DNA of 59,850 nucleotides from Microbacterium azadirachtae (GCF_000956545.1 NZ_JYIT01000063.1:1-59850); one strand, 5' to 3'; positions 52,106 through 59,850 are shown, numbered from the stretch's first letter. The notes: generated by a model from the sequence alone, not told the origin. Numbers and translations: made by a program.

Positions 52106-52744
52106 TCAGCGCAGTCGCACACGATCCCTGACGAAGGTGTCGAGGCGTTCCTGCTTAGTGCGAGCGAGGTGCGCTACGACAGCAACACCTGCTCTCGTTG
52201 CGTTGCGTTCGTGGAGCGCGGAGAGGATCTCCGCGTGTTCGTTGCCGGTCTCGGCTCGATCGTCGCGATGGCGTGTCTCTCGGTCGAAGATGCGAAGACG
52301 TGCGACGAGTGCGGCCAGCATGGATTGCAACGTCACGTTCTGCGAGGCGTCCCACAACACCTCGTGGAAACGGGAGTGAAGGGCCCGCGACAACGCGGGA
52401 TCCCCTGCTGCGTCGATGGACTGCTGATGGAGCTGTGTGAGCTCCGCGAGGTGCAACTCTGTACGGAGGGATGCGGCCGATTCGGCTGCGGCTCGCTCCA
52501 ACGCGATGCGGACGTCGTAGATCTCGATAACGTCTTCGGGGCTTCCTGACCGGATACGAAAGCCACGCATCGCTCGCACGATGAGGCCCTCCTGCTCGAG
52601 CCGGTTCAGAGCCTCGCGTACCGGGGTGCGGGAAACTCCGTAGAGCTCGGCGATCATCGTCTCGACCAAGTGATCGTCGGCAGCGAATCGTCCGGCGACA
52701 AGGTCGGCCCGCAGTCGCGCATGCAACGGTACGCGTTCAGGCAC
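52106..52744 (-). CDS. GntR-family regulator, FadR/FCD subfamily
   Basis: A 212-residue regulator. The N-terminal winged HTH reads LHARLRADLVAGRF...MIAELYGVSRTPVREALNRLEQEGLIVRAMRGFRI; the C-terminal all-helical FCD domain follows (DVRIALERAAAESAASLR, later HSRFHEVLWDASQN and EHAEILSALHERN with metal-site His). The start is the GTG at 52744 because AAGGAGG lies 5 bases before it; the longer frame runs into the operator. It is divergent from the transporter operon and probably represses it until a metal-bound acid or a thiamine-related ligand binds. Confidence 0.88.
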   Translation of the reverse strand: MPERVPLHARLRADLVAGRFAADDHLVETMIAELYGVSRTPVREALNRLEQEGLIVRAMRGFRIRSGSPEDVIEIYDVRIALERAAAESAASLRTELHLAELTQLHQQSIDAAGDPALSRALHSRFHEVLWDASQNVTLQSMLAALVARLRIFDRETRHRDDRAETGNEHAEILSALHERNATRAGVAVVAHLARTKQERLDTFVRDRVRLR

Positions 52745-52755
52745 ATCCACCTCCT

Positions 52756-52784
52756 TGTATACATTCGCGAACATCATGCATACA
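52756..52784. promoter_or_regulatory. GntR-type operator between the regulator and the transporter operon
   Basis: TGTATACAT (52756-52764) and ATGCATACA (52776-52784) are inverted repeats with one mismatch and an 11-base spacer; the core TGTATACA is a classic GntR half-site palindrome. The region from here to 52876 contains no TPP-riboswitch (THI box) consensus. Confidence 0.6.
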
Positions 52785-52876
52785 TAAAATACACACAACG
52801 TCACATCTGTGCACCTTTTGGCGGGCGTCGCCGGATACTTGAGCATCCGATTCCGCTTAACTCATCGAGGCGCATC

Positions 52877-53497
52877 ATGACTGATTTCCAGACCATCCAC
52901 CGCACCGAGGCCTGGGCATCGCGCGCGTTGCAGTGGCGAGTCATTGACATCGTCGTCGCAAGCGTTATCGGCGTTGCGTCCGGTCTCGTGTTCGTATTGT
53001 GGAACATCGCCTCCAACCCGATCAGCGCACCGCTGAGCGCTCTCCTCCCTGGCGTTCAAGGGCTGGTCGGCGGAGGCTGGCTGTTCGCAGGAGTGCTCAC
53101 CGCACTCATCATTCGCAAGCCGGGTGCTGCGCTTTACGGGGAGTTGCTCGCTGCCAGCGTGTCCGCCCTCATCGGAAACCAGTGGGGAGCGCTGACGCTG
53201 GAGTCTGGCATCGTGCAGGGGCTTGGCGCCGAGCTTGTCTTCGCAATCTTCCTCTACAAGCGGTGGGGCCTTCCGATCGCAATTTTGGCTGGTGCGGCGT
53301 CAGGTCTTGCGCTCGCGATCAACGATCTGATCCTCTGGTACCCGGGCTCTGGCACCATGTTCACCGTGATCTACACGGTCTCCGCTGTCGTCTCCGGCGC
53401 TGTCGTCGCGGGCGTGCTCGCCTGGTTCGTGGTCAAAGCGATCGCGAAGACCGGAGCGCTCAACCGTTTCGCAGTTGGCCGTCACGTCCGCCGATGA
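52877..53497 (+). CDS. ECF-type transporter substrate-binding component (YkoE/ThiW-like)
   Basis: A 206-residue membrane protein of the YkoE type: WRVIDIVVASVIGVASGLVFVLWNIASNPI at the N-terminus, PGVQGLVGGGWLFAGVLTALIIRKPGAALYGELLAASVSALIGNQWG (the conserved G-A-A-ExxAA region) and helices near IYTVSAVVSGAVVAGVLAWFVV. Members bind hydroxymethylpyrimidine or thiamine as the specificity component. The ATG at 52877 is the first good start; it overlaps the ATPase gene by ATGA. Predicted location: cytoplasmic membrane. Confidence 0.85.
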   Translation: MTDFQTIHRTEAWASRALQWRVIDIVVASVIGVASGLVFVLWNIASNPISAPLSALLPGVQGLVGGGWLFAGVLTALIIRKPGAALYGELLAASVSALIGNQWGALTLESGIVQGLGAELVFAIFLYKRWGLPIAILAGAASGLALAINDLILWYPGSGTMFTVIYTVSAVVSGAVVAGVLAWFVVKAIAKTGALNRFAVGRHVRR

Positions 53498-54984
53498 GTC
53501 TCGCGACTTCCCCTCGCACTGGTACCACGATCAGAGCGGACGGATGGGGATGGCGGCACGCCGGCCGCGACGAGTGGGCCGTCACGTCCCTCGACCTGCA
53601 TATCCGTGAAGGCGAGCGTGTGCTGCTGCTGGGCGCGTCCGGCGCTGGCAAGTCGACGCTCCTCCACGGTATCGCCGGTATCCTCGGCGGACAGGAGGAC
53701 GGAGATGAGCGGGGCACACTGCTGGTGGATGGTGCCCCGCCGTCACGACGTCGCGATCGTATCGGCCTGGTTCTGCAGGACCCCGACTCGCAGGTCATCC
53801 TCTCCCGTGTGGGCGACGATGTCGCATTCGGCATGGAGAATCTCCGGGTGCCTCGCCAAAGCATCTGGCAGCGAGTGCGCGTTGCCCTGAAACGTGTCGG
53901 GCTCACAGTCCCCATGGACCACAACACGAGCAGGCTCTCGGGCGGACAGAAGCAGCGACTCGCTCTCGCAGGGGTGATCGCGATGGAGCCTGGACTCATC
54001 CTTCTCGACGAGCCGACAGCCAACCTCGACCCCGCGGGCGTGCACGAAGTGCGCGACGCCGTCGTCGCCGTCGCGGATCGGACCGGAGCGACTCTGGTTG
54101 TCATCGAGCACCGAACCGAGATCTGGCTTCCGGTTGTCGACCGAGCCGTGGTCCTCGGACACGACGGCATCATCGCCGACGGACCCGCAGCCGCCACCGT
54201 TGAACAGGAGCAAGAGATGCTCCTCACGGCGGGCGTATGGGTACCCGGAGCCCCACTGCCACACCTTGAGCGTACTCGGAGCACCGACGAGCGGGTTGTG
54301 ATCACTGCCTCTCAGCTCGCGGTCGGCCACACCTCGGAAACGCACCGGCGGCGGCGCCTCGAGTTCGAGGTTCGCCGTGGCCGCACTACCGTCGTGACCG
54401 GCCCCAACGGCGCCGGCAAATCCACGTTGGCGTTGACTCTTGGCGGGCTGATCCCCGCCGCCGCGGGACGACTTGAGGCGACGACGGAGTTCGCACCCGA
54501 CCCGCGACGACTCGACCCGTCCGCATGGAGATCCAAGGAACTCCTCACGCGCATCGGCAGCGTCTTTCAGGATCCCGAACATCAGTTCCTAGCCGCGACC
54601 GTGCGCGACGAACTTGCGATCGGCCCGCGCGCCCTGAAGTTCGATGACGACCGGATCGCCACTCTCACGGAAGACCTGCTCCACAGGCTCCGTCTGAACC
54701 ATTTGGCAGACGCGAACCCGTACACGCTCTCTGGTGGTGAGAAACGTCGGCTATCGGTAGCGACCGTCCTCGCCACTCAACCCGACGTCATCGTGCTCGA
54801 CGAACCCACCTTCGGTCAGGACCGGCGAACTTGGGAGGAGCTTGTCCAGCTCATCGCCGATGTCGTGGACGCTGGCACCGCGGTGGTCGCCGTCACACAC
54901 GACGAGGAATTCGCGCAACTCCTCGCGGATGACTGGATCGAGTTGCCCGCGTGGGAGACCGAAGAGGAAGCAGTGACCCGATGA
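53494..54984 (+). CDS. fused double ABC ATPase of the ECF transporter (YkoD-like)
   Basis: A 496-residue protein with two ABC domains. Domain 1: Walker A GASGAGKST (47-55), signature LSGGQKQR and Walker B LILLDEPTANLDP. Domain 2: Walker A GPNGAGKST near 305, signature LSGGEKRR and Walker B IVLDEPTFGQD. Both switch His residues (VIEHRTE and AVTHDEEF) are present. Energises uptake by the YkoE/YkoC pair. Overlaps both neighbours by 4 bases. Confidence 0.92.
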   Translation: MSLATSPRTGTTIRADGWGWRHAGRDEWAVTSLDLHIREGERVLLLGASGAGKSTLLHGIAGILGGQEDGDERGTLLVDGAPPSRRRDRIGLVLQDPDSQVILSRVGDDVAFGMENLRVPRQSIWQRVRVALKRVGLTVPMDHNTSRLSGGQKQRLALAGVIAMEPGLILLDEPTANLDPAGVHEVRDAVVAVADRTGATLVVIEHRTEIWLPVVDRAVVLGHDGIIADGPAAATVEQEQEMLLTAGVWVPGAPLPHLERTRSTDERVVITASQLAVGHTSETHRRRRLEFEVRRGRTTVVTGPNGAGKSTLALTLGGLIPAAAGRLEATTEFAPDPRRLDPSAWRSKELLTRIGSVFQDPEHQFLAATVRDELAIGPRALKFDDDRIATLTEDLLHRLRLNHLADANPYTLSGGEKRRLSVATVLATQPDVIVLDEPTFGQDRRTWEELVQLIADVVDAGTAVVAVTHDEEFAQLLADDWIELPAWETEEEAVTR

Positions 54985-55751
54985 CTGCCCCGCGCGTCGA
55001 TGTCTCTCGCGCCAACCCTGTCGCCCGCCTAATCGCGGCGCTGCTGATTGGGGTCATGCTGATCTTCAGTATCGACTGGGTGTCGGCATTGACGGCACTC
55101 GTACTCGAAACTGTCCTCCTGCTCTTCAGCGGCATCCCTATCGGCAAGGTTCTACGCCGGAGTCTCCCCGTCGTGATCGCAGGCCTTCTCACAGCCCTGA
55201 CAATTCTGCTTTACGGGCAACCGAGCGGAACCGTGCACGCCCAGTTCCTGCTCGTGACCATCAGTGACGGCTCCATCGTCCTCGCAACGGCCACGCTCCT
55301 TCGGGTACTGGCCATCGGGCTGCCGTCCATCCTGTTGTTCCTCGACATCGATCCCACCGACCTCGCGGACGGACTTGCACAGATCCTGCGGCTGCCAGCC
55401 CGATTCGTGCTCGGCGCATTGGCAGGGTTCCGCCTCATCGGGCTGCTCCAGCAAGACTGGCGCTACCTCGGCTATGCCCGGCGCGCTCGCGGCGTCGCCG
55501 ACCACGGTCGGATCCGCCGGAGTGCGGGCCAAGCCTTCGCGCTGCTCGTGTTCGCCGTGCGGAGAGGAGCAAAACTCGCCACCGCGATGGAAGCACGAGG
55601 ATTCGGGGCCTACCCCACCCGAACCTGGGCCCGCGAGTCGACGCTGTCAAAATCGGATTTCTCCATAATCGCAATCGGCGCAGCCATCGGCGCGACCTCG
55701 ATCACTGTCGCCGTCCTCGCCGGAACCTGGAGCTTCATCGGTGCACGTTGA
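54981..55751 (+). CDS. ECF transporter transmembrane coupling protein (EcfT/YkoC-like)
   Basis: A 256-residue membrane protein with four to five helices (ARLIAALLIGVMLIFSIDWVSALTAL..., VLRRSLPVVIAGLLTALTILLYG...). It has the EcfT coupling helices with the ARG-type motifs: QDWRYLGYARRARGV and KLATAMEARGFGAYPTRTW. It links the ATPase to the substrate-binding component. The last codons overlap the GTG of the kinase gene by 11 bases. Confidence 0.88.
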   Translation: MTAPRVDVSRANPVARLIAALLIGVMLIFSIDWVSALTALVLETVLLLFSGIPIGKVLRRSLPVVIAGLLTALTILLYGQPSGTVHAQFLLVTISDGSIVLATATLLRVLAIGLPSILLFLDIDPTDLADGLAQILRLPARFVLGALAGFRLIGLLQQDWRYLGYARRARGVADHGRIRRSAGQAFALLVFAVRRGAKLATAMEARGFGAYPTRTWARESTLSKSDFSIIAIGAAIGATSITVAVLAGTWSFIGAR

Positions 55752-56295
55752 TCACCTTCCCGCGAGGGGAACCTGGCAGACGCTGCTGATCGACGGGCGC
55801 TCAGGGGCCGGCAAGTCCACCCTCGCCAACGCGGTCGCCGCGACCGTACACGGCTGCATGGTCGTGCACCTGGACGACATCTACCCCGGCTGGGACGGAC
55901 TGGAATGGGCCCACCAACACATCATCACGTCACTGCTGGAACCCCGCAGCCGCAGCACACGCGGGACGTGGCGCCAATGGGACTGGGCATCCAACGCGCC
56001 CTCCGGTTGGCGGACTGTGCCCGCCAGCGCACCGCTCATCGTCGAAGGCGTCGGCTCGCTCAGCCTCCGAACCCGGAACCTCGCCGACCTCGGCATCTGG
56101 GTCGAAACACCCGACACCGATCGCAAGCACCGCGCCCTCGCGCGTGACGGTGACACATACGTCCCCCACTGGGAACGCTGGGCAGCCCACGAAAAGAGCT
56201 TCCAAATGCTGCACCACCCCCAGGAAGCGGCCGACCTCATCGCCCGCACCGTCGGCGGAGGTTTCCACATCTCACCCGCAGGAGCAACCACATGA
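55741..56295 (+). CDS. P-loop nucleoside/small-molecule kinase (uridine kinase-like)
   Basis: A 184-residue kinase. It starts with a GTG and has the Walker A loop LIDGRSGAGKSTLAN (19-27 core), a Walker B/substrate-type segment MVVHLDDIYPGWDGLEW and PLIVEGVGSLS. The pattern is of the uridine kinase/pantothenate kinase branch; the DDxY motif after strand 2 often binds the sugar or alcohol. In this operon it could phosphorylate the imported thiamine precursor (hydroxymethylpyrimidine or thiazole alcohol), by analogy with ThiD/ThiM; that is inference. It overlaps the binding-protein gene by ATGA. Confidence 0.8.
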   Translation: MHVDHLPARGTWQTLLIDGRSGAGKSTLANAVAATVHGCMVVHLDDIYPGWDGLEWAHQHIITSLLEPRSRSTRGTWRQWDWASNAPSGWRTVPASAPLIVEGVGSLSLRTRNLADLGIWVETPDTDRKHRALARDGDTYVPHWERWAAHEKSFQMLHHPQEAADLIARTVGGGFHISPAGATT

Positions 56296-57215
56296 CAACC
56301 CGACTCAGCCTCGCACTCGAGTACTTCCACCCCTGGCCCAATGCGGCCGGCTTCTACGTCGCCCGCGAGCACGGCTGGTATCACGACCTCGGCATCGAAC
56401 TCGAGATCCGCACCGTCGACCCGGGGCTGGGCGACACCCTCGAGCATGTACACACCGGGCGCGCCGATCTCGGTGTCTTCCCCACCAACCGGCTCCTCGT
56501 CCGACGCGAACGCGGCGAACCTATTCAGGCGATCGCCGCGGTAAACCAGCGCGGACTGGAGACAATACGCACACTCGAGAGCTCCGGCATCCGCTCGCTC
56601 GCCGACCTCGCCGGGCGGCGCCTTGCCCTCAACCCCACGCCCCGAGGCCTCGCGATCGTGCGGGATCTCATAACGCGGGCCGGAGCCGACCCCGACCAAG
56701 TCGAACTCATCGACGTCGGCGCACGCGAGCTGACCGCCGACGACCTTGAGGCAGGCCTCGCCGACGCAACGTTCGGGTCCTACTGGTCATGGGACATCCT
56801 TCTCAGCGAACGAGCCGACCGGCCCGAACGGGTCTGGCGCGTAGACGAAGAACTCGGGATCCAGTACCACAGCTACCTACTCGGCGGCCTCTCAAACAGC
56901 CTCGACACGGGCCTCGTCAAACGCTTCCTTCAGGCGACCGAGGCAGGTTTCGCCCACGCTGCCCACCATCAGGATGCCGCGACTGCACTATTCGCCAGGG
57001 TCACACCGTACTTCCCCCACCAGATCATCCGCCGTTCCATGCAATTGGTCGCCCCCACTTGGTTCCACGACGGCCAGTGGGGAACCATCCGTGCCGAGGC
57101 AATGGCCCCATACGCACACTGGCTCGCCTCGAAGAAGATCCTTGCCCGCCCGACCGAATGGCCTAGCGCGATCGCCGCCACCCTTGCTGCCGATTCTCCG
57201 GAAACCGCGGCATGA
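56292..57215 (+). CDS. NMT1/THI5-like protein without signal peptide
   Basis: A 307-residue protein of the NMT1/THI5 periplasmic-binding fold: LSLALEYFHPWPNAAGFYVAREHGWYHDLGIELEI, then VDPGLGDTLEHVHTGRADLGVFPTNRLLVRRE and LADLAGRRLALNPTPRGLAIVRDL, and the GSYWSWD segment. No signal peptide or lipobox is present; the frame begins directly with MTTRLSLALEY. So it either acts in the cytoplasm, as a thiamine-pyrimidine (HMP-P) synthase-like enzyme or sensor, or uses another partner for export. The yeast THI5 CCCFC iron-binding motif is not visible. It overlaps the rhodanese gene by 4 bases. Confidence 0.8.
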   Translation: MTTRLSLALEYFHPWPNAAGFYVAREHGWYHDLGIELEIRTVDPGLGDTLEHVHTGRADLGVFPTNRLLVRRERGEPIQAIAAVNQRGLETIRTLESSGIRSLADLAGRRLALNPTPRGLAIVRDLITRAGADPDQVELIDVGARELTADDLEAGLADATFGSYWSWDILLSERADRPERVWRVDEELGIQYHSYLLGGLSNSLDTGLVKRFLQATEAGFAHAAHHQDAATALFARVTPYFPHQIIRRSMQLVAPTWFHDGQWGTIRAEAMAPYAHWLASKKILARPTEWPSAIAATLAADSPETAA

Positions 57216-58111
57216 CCATATCAGTCACCGCCGCCACCCTTGTCACCGAACTCGCAGGACAGAACCCGCCGTTCGTCTTCGACGCCACACTCGTCCTGCA
57301 CAAACCCCGACACGACGGCGACTTCAATGCCACCAGCGGTGTCGACCGATGGGCCAACGAACACATACCAGGCTCACGGCACGTCGCGATCGATACCGAC
57401 TTCTCAGTCCCCCACCCCACGCAGCACGATCATCACCCAGAGCCTCAGCAAGTAGCAGACCGCCTCGCGTCCTTCGGAGTCCGCTCGACCGACCGCGTCG
57501 TCACCTACGACACCGTCGGTGGCCTTTGGGCTGCCCGCCTGTGGTACCTCCTAGACACGATCGGCGTCAACGTTCGCGTCCTCGACGGCGGCCTTCACGC
57601 ATGGCACGAAAGTGGCGGCAACACCGTCGCATCACGCTCCGCCCCCTCCGCACCTCCAGCCACGCCTTGGCAAGCGCAAGCGGTGCGCCCCGCCTGGATC
57701 GAACTGGACGAGATCCTGACCCGCACCCATCCGAACAACCTCGTGTGCGCCCTGAGCCGAGAGTCATTCGCAGGCACCGAACCAACCCGCTACAGCCGGC
57801 GCGGACACATCCCCGGCACCACGAACGTCCCCGCCCGAGAACTCTTCACCGCCACCGGGCGCCTAAGGCCCGCCGACGAGATCAGAAAGGCCTTCCGCGA
57901 CGCGGGCGTGAACCTCAACACCGAAATCCTGCTCTACTGCGGCGGCGGCATCTCCGCGACCGCAAGCGCCCTCGCCCTCCGCCACGCCGGCATCACACAC
58001 CTTCGCGTGTACGACGGATCACTCGAAGAATGGAGCGCCACCCCTTCCCTACCCCTCAGCAGGTTGGCAGCCACTAGCCACCCACGAAGCACGGGTCTGC
58101 TGCACGGATAG
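57212..58111 (+). CDS. rhodanese-type sulfurtransferase, tandem domain
   Basis: A 299-residue protein of two rhodanese modules. Module 1 (residues 1-140) has the non-catalytic pattern VVTYDTVGGLWAARLWYLLDTIGV. Module 2 has RRGHIPGTTNVPARELF and the active-site loop LLYCGGGISATASALALRHAG with Cys243 as the persulfide carrier. It could deliver sulfur to ThiS/ThiI in thiazole making, which fits the thiamine-like neighbours; that is inference. The last five or so residues (GLLHG) and the stop are encoded by the left inverted repeat of the following IS3 element, so the native tail has been replaced. Confidence 0.85.
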   Translation: MTISVTAATLVTELAGQNPPFVFDATLVLHKPRHDGDFNATSGVDRWANEHIPGSRHVAIDTDFSVPHPTQHDHHPEPQQVADRLASFGVRSTDRVVTYDTVGGLWAARLWYLLDTIGVNVRVLDGGLHAWHESGGNTVASRSAPSAPPATPWQAQAVRPAWIELDEILTRTHPNNLVCALSRESFAGTEPTRYSRRGHIPGTTNVPARELFTATGRLRPADEIRKAFRDAGVNLNTEILLYCGGGISATASALALRHAGITHLRVYDGSLEEWSATPSLPLSRLAATSHPRSTGLLHG

Positions 58112-59382
58112 GTGACACCTGATCTGTGGTGACGTGAGGTGCTGCTGGGAGGATGTCATCGTGCCTATGCCCTATCCCCATGAGTTCCGTGGCGACGTAG
58201 TGCACATCGCTGCGAACCGCGACCCTGGTGTTCCGTTGCGTCAGATCGCCGCGGGCTTCGGGATCAGCGAGACCTGCCTGCAGAACTGGGTTCGCCAGGC
58301 CGCCGTCGAGACTAGTGGGAAGCCCGACGTGACCAAGGCAGAGGCCGAGGAGACTCGTGAGTTGCGCAAGCGGGTCCGGCTGCTGGAGCAGGAGAACGAG
58401 GTGCGCCGCCGCGCGGCGTCGTTCTTCGTGCAGGCGCATCTGCCGGGAAATGTTCTACCCGCTCGCGACAGAGCTCGCCGTTGACGGCATCCCAGTCGCG
58501 GCGGCGTGCCGGTACTCAAACTCGCCTGCCAACCCTATTGCCGTTGGCTGTTTAGCCCGATTACTCATGCGGAGATCGTAGAAGCGTATCGCGCGAACGC
58601 GCTGTTCGATCTCACCGTGACGACCCGGAGTTCGGGCACCGACTGTTGGTCGATGAGGCCCGTGATGCCGGTGAGACAATGGCGGATCGGACGGCGTGCA
58701 AGACCGTGTCGGCCACGGCCGACGGTTGGCGTTCGGCAACTGGAAGGGCAAGAAGGCAGGCCCGCCCGTCCATGGCGACCTCGGGCAACGCGAGTTCGTC
58801 GCCGACGCCCCGAACCGGCTCTGGCTAACCGACATCACCGAGTACAAGACGGCTGAAGGCAAGCTCTACCTCTGCGCGATCAAGTACGTGTTCAGCAACA
58901 ATATCGTCGGCTACTCGATCGGCTCACGAATGAAGTCCCGTCTGGTCGTCAATGCCATCAACACAAGGCTCCGCAAGACCTCGGCTGGAAGACACCCGCC
59001 GAGGCCTTCAACGAGCATCGACTATTGCTCCAACAAACCGGTGTTGCATCGATTGGTTGAACCTGGTCAATTCCGCAACCGGAAGGCCATATGGACGCCG
59101 GCTCGTCACTGCTAGATTGGATCAAGGGCTGGGTCAGCGCGGCCTGTGACAACGACGCGATGGAGAGCTTCTTCTCGTTACCGCAGAAGAACGTCCTGAA
59201 CCGGCACTCCTGGGCCACTCGCGCGGAGTCGGGATCGCGACCTGGATCGAACGCATTTGCCACCGGCGGCGCCGACAGGCCAGCCTGGGCCGTTTGATGC
59301 CGGTCGAGTGCGAGATCATCTTGAACCAAACCCTGGCCCTCGCGGCCTAACCAAAACGGTCACCTATCCGTGCAGCAGACCC
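58093..59382 (+). mobile_element. IS3-family element (element 3), decayed inside, with perfect ends
   Basis: Perfect 24-bp inverted repeats: 58093-58116 starts GGGTCTGCTGCACGG and 59359-59382 is its exact complement. Inside are the orfA and orfB of an IS3-type element with several frameshifts and an IS30-like patch near 58973-59063. No clear 3-bp target duplication (cac on the left, tct on the right). Confidence 0.8.
58161..59350 (+). pseudogene. IS3 transposase orfA/orfB, multiple frameshifts, with an IS30 C-terminal patch
   Basis: orfA (58161 or 58167 to 58484): PMPYPHEFRGDVVHIAANRDPGVPLRQIAAGFGISETCLQNWVRQA, then the helix ETRELRKRVRLLEQENEV. orfB is broken into at least four frames: CRYSN/LKLACQPYCRWL, EAYRANALFD, EFGHRLLVDEARDAGETM, and FVADAPNRLWLTDITEYKTAEGKLYLCAIKYVFSNNIVGYSI (first Asp). 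At about 58973 the reading changes to GWKTPAEAFNEHRLLLQQTGVASI, the C-terminus of an IS30 transposase, and then returns to the IS3 end: CDNDAMESFFSLPQKNVLNRHSW and RRRQASLGRL. Confidence 0.75.
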
Positions 59383-59411
59383 TCTGCGAGGCGCCGTTCG
59401 TCTTCAGCGGT

Positions 59412-59850
59412 TCAGCTCTCGGGGTCGTTGAGCCGCTCTTCGACGGTCGTCGCGGTCGCCTCTGCGCCGGTGGAGGTCATGATGATTGTGTAGTGGTTGA
59501 CGTCTGGGATGACCTGGGGCACCAGTTGAGGGACCTCACGCGTCCAGCGACTCACGGTGTCCGTCGCGAAGAGCGGCATGTCGTCGGAGAGTCCCCGTGG
59601 CGCCAGCAGCAGGGCGGTCCGCGCGGGCAGAGACAGGAGCGCGGTCGCGTACCCGTCCCGGCCGTCGAGCTCTTGCGCATCGGCCGCGACGGCGGCCGGA
59701 TTTACCGAGCTGGTCCGTGAGGTGCCCTCTCCGACGAGGTCGTAGCCGACGTAGGCGTCGATCGCGGCGTTCCAGTAGGGTCCGAATGCGGGGTGGCGCT
59801 TCCAGTACGCCCGGTAGGCCTCCTCGTGGGGGAAGGTCATCGAGAGTCGA
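59412..59850 (-). CDS. alpha/beta hydrolase, C-terminal part (5' end outside the window)
   Basis: The minus strand reads LPHEEAYRAYWKRHPAFGPYWNAAIDAYVGYDLVG, then LSLPARTALLLAPRGLSDDMPLFATDTVSRW and PDVNHYTIIMTSTGAEATATTVEERL. These are the cap helices, the catalytic Asp region (APRGL) and the catalytic His (NHYT) of an alpha/beta hydrolase. The frame stays open to the window edge, so the nucleophile half lies beyond it. The protein end is intact. It starts 30 bases from the IS3 element's right end. Confidence 0.7.
   Translation of the reverse strand, partial: RLSMTFPHEEAYRAYWKRHPAFGPYWNAAIDAYVGYDLVGEGTSRTSSVNPAAVAADAQELDGRDGYATALLSLPARTALLLAPRGLSDDMPLFATDTVSRWTREVPQLVPQVIPDVNHYTIIMTSTGAEATATTVEERLNDPES

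Noticed and set aside
52747..52876. TPP riboswitch before the ECF operon
   Set aside because: I looked for the THI-box pattern (CUGAGA and ACCUGA cores) and did not find it; the visible signal is a GntR-type palindrome.
1..59850. Whole window as a circular plasmid
   Set aside because: No replication initiator, partition or relaxase gene was found, and the hydrolase halves at the ends do not join in frame. Kept only as a question in the findings.

Overview
The window looks like chromosome-like or large-replicon DNA from a high-GC actinobacterium. Codon use, the many ATGA/GTGA start-stop overlaps and the gene families point to a Microbacteriaceae-type organism such as Microbacterium; this is inferred from style, not from a marker gene. 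No rRNA, tRNA, CRISPR array, replication or partition gene was found.

Layout. (1) 1-3440: decayed border with an alpha/beta-hydrolase fragment, an IS481 remnant, an IS3-family element and a broken serine beta-lactamase-like gene. (2) 3445-16381: a catabolic and uptake block. On the minus strand lie a flavin amine oxidase, a YtcJ-type amidohydrolase, a CocE/NonD hydrolase and a complete oligopeptide-type ABC importer (ATPases, permeases, lipoprotein binding protein). A divergent TetR gene and a second YtcJ-type amidohydrolase follow on the plus strand. Three copies of the same operator-like palindrome, TTAGTC-N6-GACTAA, precede the importer, the TetR gene and the second amidohydrolase, which ties them into one likely regulon. 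(3) 16522-30396: an aromatic-ring degradation cluster: acyl-CoA ligase, extradiol dioxygenase, IclR and XRE-cupin regulators, MDR reductase, 2-hydroxypentadienoate hydratase, four-component Rieske dioxygenase, meta-cleavage hydrolase, cis-dihydrodiol dehydrogenase, a small unknown protein, acetaldehyde dehydrogenase and 4-hydroxy-2-oxovalerate aldolase. It is a full upper plus meta pathway ending in acetyl-CoA and pyruvate; the released side-chain acid could be activated by the CoA ligase.

(4) 30397-38060: a graveyard of decayed genes and IS elements (TetR and membrane-protein remnants, an AlaX-like editing gene cut at an IS110 fragment, an IS5-family element carrying a passenger ORF, an ISL3 remnant). 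It also holds an AraC-type regulator and a Tat-exported protein with three almost identical 71-residue repeats. (5) 38345-47190: a LuxR-type regulator divergent from a set of envelope genes (SulP anion transporter, GAP-like membrane protein, SHOCT proteins, DUF6325-like, DUF1254-like, large membrane protein, tyrosine/serine phosphatase). (6) 47661-51809: an IS3 element split by an IS110 element, abutting an ECF sigma factor and its membrane-anchored partner. (7) 52106-58111: a GntR-controlled operon of an ECF/YkoEDC-type importer, a P-loop kinase, an NMT1/THI5-like protein without signal peptide and a rhodanese; it resembles a thiamine-precursor salvage system but has no visible TPP riboswitch. 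(8) 58093-59850: a decayed IS3 element with perfect ends and the C-terminal part of an alpha/beta hydrolase.

The most promising less-described systems are the GntR-YkoEDC-kinase-THI5-rhodanese operon, the TetR regulon joining a peptide-type importer to amidohydrolases beside a ring-cleavage operon, and the LuxR/SulP/SHOCT membrane operon.
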